Positions 26,001 to 34,671 of a DNA stretch of 64,000 nucleotides are shown here, piece after piece (positions within the stretch are counted from its first letter, which is position 1; each line of letters opens with the position of its first letter). Location of the stretch: NCBI RefSeq assembly GCF_028867705.1, contig NZ_CP066171.1, forward strand, positions 1,488,001 through 1,552,000, written 5' to 3'. The notes below the pieces were generated by a model. It worked only from the letters and a program-made list of their open reading frames with translations. It was not told where the DNA came from and did not search any database. Made by a program: the position numbers and the translations under genes. Source of the DNA: Thermoleophilum album (GTDB lineage: Bacteria > Actinomycetota > Thermoleophilia > Solirubrobacterales > Thermoleophilaceae).

Positions 26001-27511
26001 AAGGCGAGTTCATAGAGGGCCGTTGCGTTCCACACCCGTAGCGTAGAACGCCACGTCTCGCCTTCTGTATGAAGGCGAGTTCATAGAGGGTCGTCGGGCC
26101 AGGTGCCCTCAGGTTCAGGCGGGTCGTGTCTCGCCTTCTGTATGAAGGCGAGTTCATAGAGGGATGACGGACTGCCGCGCGCGCCGAAGCCCGCACGGGT
26201 CTCGCCTTCTGTATGAAGGCGAGTTCATAGAGGGTCGTCGGTGACGTCCACGGGCCGCCCGCACACCGGGTCTCGCCTTCTGTATGAAGGCGAGTTCATA
26301 GAGGGCAGCTGTCAGCTTGACCGGCCCGCTCGCCGCTGCGTGTCTCGCCTTCTGTATGAAGGCGAGTTCATAGAGGGACCCAGTTCGACGGCGACCCCAA
26401 CGAGTCCTGCCGCGTCTCGCCTTCTGTATGAAGGCGAGTTCATAGAGGGCCTCCTCACCCCCGAACTCCAGCGCATCATCGTTGTCTCGCCTTCTGTATG
26501 AAGGCGAGTTCATAGAGGGGTGCCGGTAGCGGCGCACAACAGACTCCACCTCGGTCTCGCCTTCTGTATGAAGGCGAGTTCATAGAGGGCCAAGGTAAGG
26601 GGAAGCTACAGGCGGAAGAACTGAGTCTCGCCTTCTGTATGAAGGCGAGTTCATAGAGGGTAAAGGGGGGGATGCGGTGAGTCGCGGCATCCTCGGAGTC
26701 TCGCCTTCTGTATGAAGGCGAGTTCATAGAGGGGCCGAACGGGAAGCGCTCACCAAGCGGCACCTGCAGTCTCGCCTTCTGTATGAAGGCGAGTTCATAG
26801 AGGGTCCGCCCACGCCCGCCAGTCGGTGTCGAGCAGCTGTCTCGCCTTCTGTATGAAGGCGAGTTCATAGAGGGACGCGCGCGAGCAAATGGGGCCGGAG
26901 GCCCTCGCGGTCTCGCCTTCTGTATGAAGGCGAGTTCATAGAGGGCGAAACGTCATGTAAGACCCCCCGACGTATCCGAGGGTCTCGCCTTCTGTATGAA
27001 GGCGAGTTCATAGAGGGTCCGCCCACGCCCGCCAGTCGGTGTCGAGCAGCTGTCTCGCCTTCTGTATGAAGGCGAGTTCATAGAGGCCCATTTCTGTCGC
27101 CAGGTTTGTTGCGCCACCGACGTCTCGCCTTCTGTATGAAGGCGAGTTCATAGAGGCGACACCAACACCACGGTGTTGGGGGGCATTGCGTGCGTCTCGC
27201 CTTCTGTATGAAGGCGAGTTCATAGAGGCCACGCGACAAGCTCGGCGTCCCCGCCCGTTTCGGTCTCGCCTTCTGTATGAAGGCGAGTTCATAGAGGCCC
27301 GCGCTCAATGGCTGCGCGGATATCGTCTTCACTCTGTCTCGCCTTCTGTATGAAGGCGAGTTCATAGAGGCTCGTTGTCGCGCCCCAGCTTGACGAGCCG
27401 CGCGCGTCTCGCCTTCTGTATGAAGGCGAGTTCATAGAGGCGGTTTGTCTGTCACCCGCGCCAGCAGCATGGTGTGTCTCGCCTTCTGTATGAAGGCGAG
27501 TTCATAGAGGC
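23045..27511 (+). CRISPR. Type I-G CRISPR array, 63 repeats and 62 spacers
   Basis: 36-bp repeats start at 23045, 23114, 23183 and so on to 27476. Spacers are 33-39 bp, mean about 35.5. The repeat begins GTCTCGCC and contains a perfect inverted repeat, CTCGCCTTC (positions 3-11) / GAAGGCGAG (17-25), around a 5-base loop, leaving the 3' tail TTCATAGAGGG. Cleavage by the Cas6 part of Csb2 after the stem would give an 11-base 5' handle. Repeats 1-56 end in G and repeats 57-63 (from 27052) end in C. Repeat 33 (25342) has a loop change G to A at 25354. Identical spacers: 4 and 5, 39 and 40, 53 and 56. Transcription is expected in the plus direction from the leader at 22864-23044. Confidence 0.98.
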
Positions 27512-27893
27512 TGCCTCGAGCTCGACCCCATCGCGCAGCTCGCCGTCGTCTCGGCATCCATGCATAGTTGTCTCAGTTTGTCCCAAGTACAGAACAGACT
27601 GCTGAGCGAGAGATAATCAGAGGCTGATTGGCAGACGTTCCGAAACAGGCTTGCTTGTCGCACCCTCAGCGGTAGTTCTGAGCACTGAGGAGTATCACCG
27701 AAAGTGATGGTGCCGGGCGAGGATTCGACTGATAGTGGCGAACGATGCGGGCCGCGCACCTCGGCAGATCAGGAGACCGCCTCCAGACTGCGACCCGTTC
27801 GCTACCCGTCCGCGTTGAGGCAAGCCGAGTACGCTCCGTCGCACAGCGCTTGCGGCACGCGTACGCAAATATCTGAGTAGCGCGGTTACACCC
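27512..27893 (+). other. Array end and structured 5' leader of cobN
   Basis: 382 bases without a credible gene. First comes a 36-base spacer-like stretch and, at 27548-27583, a sequence that starts GTCTCGGCATCC and resembles only the 5' half of the repeat: a probable degenerate last repeat. The next ~100 bases are comparatively AT-rich. At 27664-27690 CCTCAG/CTGAGG can pair, and at 27694-27708 ATCAC/GTGAT closes a CGAAA loop. At 27768-27777 TCAGGAGACC matches the core of the B12 box of cobalamin riboswitches, but the usual GCCACTG element and receptor core are not recognisable. It may be a divergent riboswitch for cobN or merely a similar string. Confidence 0.4.
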
Positions 27894-30800
27894 ATGCTCC
27901 ACCTCGTCACCACCGCCGACACCGAGATCCTTGCCTGTGCGCGCGCTGTCGAACGGTTGCGCCGCGCCGAGCCCGACTTCCCCACCGTGCGGTGCTTCAA
28001 CCCCGGCCCCACCGGGCAGGGTGAGGAGGCGTCGGTCGAGGAGCTCGTCGACGCGATCGCGCGTGATGCGCGCGTCGTGGTCTGTCGCGTGCTTGGCGGA
28101 CGGCGCGGCTGGCAGGCCGGCTTCGACCTCCTGCGCGAACGCTGCCGCCAACAAGGGATCGCACTCGTCGCGCTCGGCGGCGAAGCCCAACCCGACGCTG
28201 AAATGACCGCCCTCTCGCTCGCCCCCGCCGGCGCTGTTGCCACCTGCGGCGAATACCTCCGCCACCCCGACCCACGCAACCTCGAGCACCTCCTGCGCTT
28301 CCTCGCCGACACCTTCCTCCTCACCGGCTACGGGTTCGAGCCGCCGCGCGCGATCCCCGACACCGGGCTTTGGCTGCCCGCGACCGGCGCCGTCGAAGAC
28401 GTGGAGGAGGCGTTCGCCCGTCTCGACAGCTCGCGCCCCACCATCGCCGTCTGCTTCTACCGCTCGCACCTCCTCGCCGGCAACACCGCGTTCGTCGAAG
28501 AGCTCGCACGAGCGATCGAGGAAGCTGGCGCCAACGCCATCGGCGTGTGGAGCTACACGCTCCGCCCCGGGCCCGACGGGCGAGTCGAAGCCTTTGAGCT
28601 CTTGCGCGACAGCGAGGGCCGCGTGCGGGTGGACGCCCTCATTACGACGATGCTCGCCACCGGAGGGTCTAGCCAGGGCGACGCGCGAGCGGGGGCTGCG
28701 GGCTCGGCCGCTCGCGTGGCATCGGGCGCTGGCGCGGCATCGGAGGCCGCGACGGGGTCTCCAGCCGCCGACACCTGGCTCGACTGGGACGAGCGGCCGC
28801 TGCGCGAGCTCGGCGTGCCCGTGATCCAGGCCGTGTGCTGCACCTGGCCGCGCGCGCGCTGGCTAGCTTCCGAAACCGGGCTCGGGCCGCTCGATGCTGC
28901 AACCCAAGTGGCGATCCCCGAGTTCGACGGGCGCATCATTGCCGGCGTCATCTCCTTCAAAGAGCGTGAGCAAGGCGGCTCGCCGGTCGGCGCGCCGCTC
29001 GCCCGCTACGTCCCCGACCGCGAGCGCTGCCGCCGCGTCGCGCGGCTCGCCGTGCGCCACGCCCGCCTGCGCCACACCCCCGCCGGCGAGCGGCGCGTTG
29101 CAATCGTCCTCACCTCCTTCCCCTCGCGGCGCGCGCGGCTCGGCATGGCCGTTGGGCTCGACACCGCCCGCAGCGCCCTGCGCCTGCTCGACGCCCTCGC
29201 CGCCGACGGCATGCGCGTCGAGCGCCCCTTCGAAGACGGCGACGAGCTCATGGCGGCGCTGCGGGCAGCCGGTGCGCCCGACGAAGACCTCGGCGAAGCC
29301 GTGGGCGACGGCGGCCTGCGCATGGCAGTCGACGACTACCTCGCCTGGTACCGCACGCTCCCCGAAGAGCTGCGGCGCGCCGTCGAAGAGCGCTGGGGCC
29401 CGCCGCCCGGCGAGCGCTACGTGCGCGACGGAGCGTTCCACGTGCCGGCGATCGAGCTCGGCAACGTGCTTGTGATGGTGCAACCGCCGCGCGGCTGGGG
29501 CGACGACCCGGTCGCCATCTACCACGACGCCTCGCTTCCCCCCTCTCACCACTACCTCGCCTGCTACCGCTTCCTCGACCACCACTGGCGCGCCGACGCC
29601 TGTGTGCAGCTCGGCAAACACGGCACGCTCGAGTGGCTGCCCGGCAAAACAATCGCCCTCTCCCCCGCCTGCGCGCCCGACGCGGCGATCGGCGACCTCC
29701 CGTTCCTCTACCCGTTCATCGTCAACGACCCCGGCGAAGGCATCCAAGCGAAGCGCCGGGCGCACGCCGTGATCATCGACCACCTCGTGCCGCCGCTCGG
29801 CCGCGCCGGCACCTACGACGAGCTCGCCGAGCTCGAAAACCTCCTCGACGAGTACGCCCGCCTCGAAGTCCTCGACCCCGACAAGCTGCCCGCGCTCGCC
29901 GCGCGCATCTGGGAGGCCGTCGAGAAAGCCAACCTGCAACAGGAGATCGGTGTCGACGAGCAGCCCGAGGACCTCGGCCAGCTCGTCGAGCACATCGACG
30001 GCTACCTCTGCGAGGTCAAAGACATCCAGATCCACGAGGGCTTCCACGTGCTTGGCGAAGCGCCCGCCGGCGAAGCGCTCTGCAAACTCGTCGCGGCGCT
30101 CATGCAGGTGCCGCAAGCGGGCCTCCCTGGGCTGCGCGAAGCGGTGGGGGCGTTTTTCGGCGTCGACGAGCGGGCACTAGTCGAGCGGCCCGGCCGGCGC
30201 CTCGCCGCAGGCGAGGCGCCGGCCGCCCTCCTCAAGCGCTTCCCCGGCCCTGCCTCAAGCGCCGGCGACCTCATCGACCGCCTCGAAGAGGCCCAGCACG
30301 CGCTGCTCGCCGCGCTCGACGAGCGCGACTGGGCGCCCGAGGCCGTTAGCGCGACGCTCGACAACCTGATCGGCGAACCAGCGCGGGACGGTCGCGCCCG
30401 CGCCGAGCTCGAGCTCGTGCTGCGCTTCGCCTGTAGCGAGGTCGTACCGCGCCTGCGCGCAACGAGCGACGAGCTCGACAACCTGCTCGCCGCGCTGCGC
30501 GGGCGGCACGTCCCCTCCGGGCCCTCGGGCAGCCCAACCCGCGGCCGCCTCGACGTCCTTCCTACCGGTCGCAACTTCTACGGCATCGACCCGCGCGCTA
30601 TCCCCTCCAAACTTGCTTTCGATGTCGGCCAGCGCCTCGCCGACGCGCTGCTCGAGCGCCATCGCCGCGACCACGGCGATTGGCCGCGGATGGTTGGGCT
30701 CGTCGCATGGGGAACCTCGGCGATGCGCACCCAGGGCGACGACATCGCCGAGGCGATGTGGCTGATCGGGGTGCGCCCACGCTGGGCGCGCGAGTCGCGG

Positions 30801-31775
30801 CGCGTCACGGGCTTCGAGATCGTCCCGCTCGAGGAGCTCGGCCGTCCCCGCATCGACGTCACGCTGCGGATCTCCGGCTTCTTCCGCGACGCCTTTGGTC
30901 CACTGGTCGAGCTACTTGACCGCGCCATAGCGGCTGTCGCCGCGCTCGACGAACCCGACGAACGCAACTTCGTCGCCGCCCACGCGCGCGCCGACGCGCG
31001 CCGGCTCGCCGCCGAGCTCGGTCGCGACGAGGCCTGGCTGCGCGCAACGACACGCATCTTCGGGTCGAAGCCGGGCGCCTACGGTGCCGGTCTCGAGCAG
31101 CTCGTCGACGCGCGCGACTGGCGTGACGACGCCGACCTCGCCGAGGTCTACGCCGCCTGGGGCGGCTACGCCTACGGGCGCGGGCGTTACGGCGTCGAGG
31201 CACGCGACGCAATGCGCGACTGTTACGCGCGCATCGAAGCGGCGGTCAAGAACCTCGACACGCGCGAGCACGACATCCTCGACTCGGCCGACTACTTCCA
31301 GTACCACGGTGGCATGGTGGCGATGGTGCGCGCGCTCACCGGCCGCGACCCCGCCGCCTACATCGGCGACGCCGCCGACCCGCGCAGCGCCAAAGCGCGC
31401 ACGCTCGCCGAGGAGACGCGCCGCATCTTCCGCGCCCGCGTCGCCAACCCGCGCTGGATCGCCGCGATGGTGCGCCACGGCCACCGCGGCGCTGCCGAGC
31501 TTGCCGCCACCGTCGACTATCTCTTCGGCTACGACGCCACCGCCGGTGTCGCCGACGACTGGATGTACGAGCGGATCGCCGAGCGCTACCTGCTCGACCC
31601 CGACATCGCCCGCTTCATGGAACGCTCCAACCCGCACGCCGCCCGCGCGATCGCCGAGCGGCTGCTTGAGGCCGCCGAGCGCGGGCTGTGGGGCGAACCT
31701 GATGCGGAACTCCTCGAGCGGATCCGCGAGCGCGCGCTGGAACTCGAGGGCGATCTCGAGGGAGCGGAGACGTGA
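27894..31775 (+). CDS. cobN: Cobaltochelatase large subunit CobN
   Basis: 1293 residues, ATG 27894. ATP-dependent insertion of Co2+ into hydrogenobyrinic acid a,c-diamide, the late cobalt step of the aerobic pathway. It has the BchH/ChlH/CobN architecture. Recognisable stretches include 'FKEREQGGSPVGAPLARY', 'QLGKHGTLEWLPGK', 'PFIVNDPGEGIQAKRRAHAV', 'EIGVDEQPEDLGQLV' and 'NLDTREHDILDSADYFQYHGG'. A 35-residue Ala/Gly/Ser insert (28669-28770) interrupts the N-terminal part. The next gene, for the AAA+/VWA partner, overlaps by four bases, so the chelatase is made as one unit. Confidence 0.95.
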   Translation: MLHLVTTADTEILACARAVERLRRAEPDFPTVRCFNPGPTGQGEEASVEELVDAIARDARVVVCRVLGGRRGWQAGFDLLRERCRQQGIALVALGGEAQPDAEMTALSLAPAGAVATCGEYLRHPDPRNLEHLLRFLADTFLLTGYGFEPPRAIPDTGLWLPATGAVEDVEEAFARLDSSRPTIAVCFYRSHLLAGNTAFVEELARAIEEAGANAIGVWSYTLRPGPDGRVEAFELLRDSEGRVRVDALITTMLATGGSSQGDARAGAAGSAARVASGAGAASEAATGSPAADTWLDWDERPLRELGVPVIQAVCCTWPRARWLASETGLGPLDAATQVAIPEFDGRIIAGVISFKEREQGGSPVGAPLARYVPDRERCRRVARLAVRHARLRHTPAGERRVAIVLTSFPSRRARLGMAVGLDTARSALRLLDALAADGMRVERPFEDGDELMAALRAAGAPDEDLGEAVGDGGLRMAVDDYLAWYRTLPEELRRAVEERWGPPPGERYVRDGAFHVPAIELGNVLVMVQPPRGWGDDPVAIYHDASLPPSHHYLACYRFLDHHWRADACVQLGKHGTLEWLPGKTIALSPACAPDAAIGDLPFLYPFIVNDPGEGIQAKRRAHAVIIDHLVPPLGRAGTYDELAELENLLDEYARLEVLDPDKLPALAARIWEAVEKANLQQEIGVDEQPEDLGQLVEHIDGYLCEVKDIQIHEGFHVLGEAPAGEALCKLVAALMQVPQAGLPGLREAVGAFFGVDERALVERPGRRLAAGEAPAALLKRFPGPASSAGDLIDRLEEAQHALLAALDERDWAPEAVSATLDNLIGEPARDGRARAELELVLRFACSEVVPRLRATSDELDNLLAALRGRHVPSGPSGSPTRGRLDVLPTGRNFYGIDPRAIPSKLAFDVGQRLADALLERHRRDHGDWPRMVGLVAWGTSAMRTQGDDIAEAMWLIGVRPRWARESRRVTGFEIVPLEELGRPRIDVTLRISGFFRDAFGPLVELLDRAIAAVAALDEPDERNFVAAHARADARRLAAELGRDEAWLRATTRIFGSKPGAYGAGLEQLVDARDWRDDADLAEVYAAWGGYAYGRGRYGVEARDAMRDCYARIEAAVKNLDTREHDILDSADYFQYHGGMVAMVRALTGRDPAAYIGDAADPRSAKARTLAEETRRIFRARVANPRWIAAMVRHGHRGAAELAATVDYLFGYDATAGVADDWMYERIAERYLLDPDIARFMERSNPHAARAIAERLLEAAERGLWGEPDAELLERIRERALELEGDLEGAET

Positions 31776-33982
31776 GCGAGCGGGACAAAGCGCCTGGCGC
31801 AGACGACCGAGTGGAGGGCGGACGGGAAGCCCGCAACACGGCTGGCTCCGCCGAGGCCACCACACCGCAGTCCCCAACGCCGTCCCAGCCCTCGCCTACC
31901 AGCGCGATATTCCCGTTCACGGCGATCGTCGGGCAACGCGACCTCGTCGACGCGCTCCTCGTCTGCGCGGTCGCGCCCGAGATCGGCGGTGTGCTCGTCC
32001 GCGGCGAGCGCGGCACCGCCAAGTCGACCGCGGTCAGGGCGTTGCGCGAGATCCTGCCGCCGGTGCGCTGTGCGCGCGACCAGCGCTTCGCCTACGCGCC
32101 CGGCGAGCGCTCACCCGACGGAGCGGTGCCCACCGACGCCCCGGTCGCGGAGCGACCCGTCCCGCTCGCCGAGGTTCCGCTCGGTGCCTCCCTCGACCGA
32201 CTAGTCGGCGCGGTCGACCTGCGGCGCGCGCTCGCCGGAGGCGAGGTTGTGTTCGAGCCCGGACTGCTAGCCCGCGCCCACAACGGCATCCTCTACGTCG
32301 ACGAGGTCAACCTCTTGCCCGACCACCTCGTCGACGTGCTGCTCGACGCTGCCGCCACAGGCGTAGCGCGCATCGAGCGCGAGGCGGTGTCAGTCGAACA
32401 TGACGCTCGCTTTCTGCTCGTCGGCACAATGAACGCCGAGGAGGGCGAGCTGCGGCCGCAGCTGGCGGACCGCTTCGGGCTCGCCGTGACCGCCACGACC
32501 CCGCGCGACCCCGCCACTCGCGCCGAGATCGTCCGCCGCCGGCTCGCTTTCGACGCCGATCCCGTGCGCTTTCGGGCGCGCTATGAGCCGCAGCAACAGG
32601 AGCTCAGGGCGAGCGTGGCGCGCGCCCGCGCGCTCTACCCGCAGGTGCGGCTCGACGAGCAACTGCTCGCAGCGATCGTGGCTGTCTGCGCCGAGCTCGG
32701 GGTCGATGGTGCCCGCGGCGACATCGTCGCGGCGCGCGCTGCGCGCGCGCTTGCCGCGCTCGCGGGCCGCGAGGAGGTCGTGCGCGAGGACGTTAGGCGC
32801 GCTCTCGAGCTGGCCCTCGCCCACCGAACGCGCCGTGATCCGCTCGCGGACGACGCTGGCGGCGATGTCGTTAACGCAATCGTTTCCGATGCACTTGAGC
32901 GGATTGGAACGCCAGAACGCAATCCATCTATTGATGGGCAGTCCCACGAATACCGTAACCCTCGAGTTGACGGTGAGAGTGATCTAAGCGATAGCGCAAC
33001 CGGTGGCGTTAACTCGGCCAACAGTCGCGACTCCGCCGATGGTGTTGCGCGCGGCGGCGAGGCGCCGAACGCCCCCTCACAGGGACCACCGGGCCAGGCC
33101 GCGGATCGCGACACACCGCGTTGTGACCGACGCACCGAACCTACCGCCCGCTACGCCCCGAACGCCTCCGCCCCACGTGAGCACACTCCGCGTCCCGAAG
33201 CAGCACTCACCCCGCGGGAACTGCTTGCACTGACCGCCCGGGCGGCGCCGGCCGCGGGCAAAGCCAACGGAGGTTGCGGCGCGAACGACCGCGAGAGCAC
33301 CTTCGCAACTAGCGGCCGCCGCTTGCGCCTACGGGGAGCGGGGGGAGCGATCGATGCCGTTCCGCTTGCTACCGCTACCGCGGAAGAGAACGAGCCCGAG
33401 CTCGCCGTCACCGCAACGCTCCTAGCCCGCCGCGCCGGTTTCGCCGAACCGCTCCGCCGGCGGATAAGAGCAGGACGCAGCGGAGCGTTCCTTTGCTTGC
33501 TGGTCGATGCGAGCGGTTCGATGGGCGCGCGTCGGCGTCTCGCCCGGCTGAAAGGGGCGCTGGAAGAGCTATTGCGCGACGCCTACGCCGCCCGCGACCG
33601 GGTGGCCATCATCGCGTTCCGCAACAACCGCGCAGTCGTTGCTGCCCGCCCCGGCGCGCCGCTCGAGCGTGCCGCACGCGTGTTGCGCGACCTCCCCGCC
33701 GGCGGGCGCACACCGCTCGCACACGGCCTACGTACCGCGGCTCAGCTCGCGACCACCGAACGGCGCCGCGAGCCGAGCCGCCCGGTGATGTGCGTGCTCG
33801 CGACCGACGGGCGCATCCCGCGCCTCACGGCAGCGGAGCGGCGCGCTGCTCGTGCCCTCGCGCGCGCGTGTGACGAAATCCACGTGCTCGACACCGATGA
33901 CGGCCCGGTTCGGCTCGGGCGCAGCGACGAGATCGCCAAGCTCCTCGGAGCACACCTCTACCGCCTGACTGCGTGGGGGTAG
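31772..33982 (+). CDS. Cobaltochelatase AAA+/VWA subunit (ChlI-ChlD type)
   Basis: 736 residues, GTG 31772. After a low-complexity start, residues ~45-370 form a magnesium-chelatase-type AAA+ ATPase (Walker A 'GERGTAKSTAVRAL', 'HNGILYVDEVNLLPDHLVD', sensor 'LVGTMNAEEGELRPQLADRFG'). A disordered linker follows (about 375-490), then a VWA domain with the MIDAS motif 'VDASGSMGARRR' and 'PAGGRTPLAHGL'. Single-chain I-D fusions replace the CobS/CobT partners of CobN in many actinobacteria. The linker is unusually polar and AT-richer than the rest, with an imperfect internal repeat 'RNPSIDGQS / RNPRVDGES'. Confidence 0.92.
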   Translation: MSERDKAPGADDRVEGGREARNTAGSAEATTPQSPTPSQPSPTSAIFPFTAIVGQRDLVDALLVCAVAPEIGGVLVRGERGTAKSTAVRALREILPPVRCARDQRFAYAPGERSPDGAVPTDAPVAERPVPLAEVPLGASLDRLVGAVDLRRALAGGEVVFEPGLLARAHNGILYVDEVNLLPDHLVDVLLDAAATGVARIEREAVSVEHDARFLLVGTMNAEEGELRPQLADRFGLAVTATTPRDPATRAEIVRRRLAFDADPVRFRARYEPQQQELRASVARARALYPQVRLDEQLLAAIVAVCAELGVDGARGDIVAARAARALAALAGREEVVREDVRRALELALAHRTRRDPLADDAGGDVVNAIVSDALERIGTPERNPSIDGQSHEYRNPRVDGESDLSDSATGGVNSANSRDSADGVARGGEAPNAPSQGPPGQAADRDTPRCDRRTEPTARYAPNASAPREHTPRPEAALTPRELLALTARAAPAAGKANGGCGANDRESTFATSGRRLRLRGAGGAIDAVPLATATAEENEPELAVTATLLARRAGFAEPLRRRIRAGRSGAFLCLLVDASGSMGARRRLARLKGALEELLRDAYAARDRVAIIAFRNNRAVVAARPGAPLERAARVLRDLPAGGRTPLAHGLRTAAQLATTERRREPSRPVMCVLATDGRIPRLTAAERRAARALARACDEIHVLDTDDGPVRLGRSDEIAKLLGAHLYRLTAWG

Positions 33983-34035
33983 CGCCGGGCGTCGCACGCG
34001 ACGCGCCCCATGCACCCCCGCGTCAAGATAGGACC

Positions 34036-34671
34036 GTGAAACCCGCCGACCCCGTTACTCCCGGCACCGACGCTATCGCCGACAACGCCGCCCTGAAGCA
34101 CCCTGCCAGCGTGCAACGGCCGAAGCCTGCCCCACCGGGCGCGCGCCGGCGCGACCAGCCGCTCGTCATCGTCATCACCGGCGACGGCAAGGGCAAGTCG
34201 AGCTCTGCCTTCGGCACGATGCTGCGCGCGTGGGCGCGCGGGTACCGTTGCGGCGTCTTCCAGTTCGTGAAGTCCGGGAAGTGGAAGGTCGGCGAGGCCT
34301 GGGCGGCAGCCACCCTCGGCGGCATCGACTGGGAGAAGATGGGCGACGGGTGGTCGTGGACGTCGCGTGACCTAGAGCACTCGGCGGAACTGGCTCGCGA
34401 GGGCTGGGCCGAGGTCAAGCGCCGCATCGCCGCCCACCGCTACGACTTCCTCGTCCTCGACGAGATCACCTACCCCATCAACTGGGGTTGGATCGACCTC
34501 GACGACGTGATCGCGACGCTGCGCGACCGGCCAGGGTTTCAGCACGTGGTGCTAACCGGGCGCAACGCGCCGCCCGCGCTCGTCGACTTTGCCGACCTCG
34601 TATCGGAGGTCCGCAAGGTGAAACATCCCTTCGACGCCGGCATCCGCGGGCAGCAGGGGATCGAGTGGTGA
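34036..34671 (+). CDS. cobO: Cob(I)yrinic acid a,c-diamide adenosyltransferase
   Basis: 211 residues from GTG 34036, which has a GATAGGA-like site upstream; an in-frame GTG at 33973 overlapping the chelatase gene is the alternative. CobO/BtuR-type ATP:corrinoid adenosyltransferase: P-loop 'TGDGKGKSSSAFG', 'RCGVFQFVKSGKW', 'DFLVLDEITYPINWGW' and 'VVLTGRNAPPALVDFADLVSE'. It adds the 5'-deoxyadenosyl upper ligand. It precedes cobB with a GTGA overlap. The first ~40 residues are a Pro/Ala-rich extension before the conserved core. Confidence 0.94.
   Translation: MKPADPVTPGTDAIADNAALKHPASVQRPKPAPPGARRRDQPLVIVITGDGKGKSSSAFGTMLRAWARGYRCGVFQFVKSGKWKVGEAWAAATLGGIDWEKMGDGWSWTSRDLEHSAELAREGWAEVKRRIAAHRYDFLVLDEITYPINWGWIDLDDVIATLRDRPGFQHVVLTGRNAPPALVDFADLVSEVRKVKHPFDAGIRGQQGIEW

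Noticed and set aside
23012-27365. Many overlapping minus-strand frames with the repeated peptides LYELAFIQKAR and PSMNSPSYRRRD, and plus-strand frames with SRLLYEGEFIEG
   Set aside because: They are translations of the CRISPR repeat in several frames. The 'protein repeat' is the DNA repeat, and the text between is spacer sequence.
28863-30116. A 417-residue minus-strand frame inside cobN
   Set aside because: Fully antisense to conserved cobN motifs; no domain recognisable.
34488-34667. A longer N-terminus for cobB overlapping cobO
   Set aside because: The added 60 residues are Arg/Ala-rich and lie out of frame over conserved cobO. GTG 34668 with the GTGA overlap is the sensible start.
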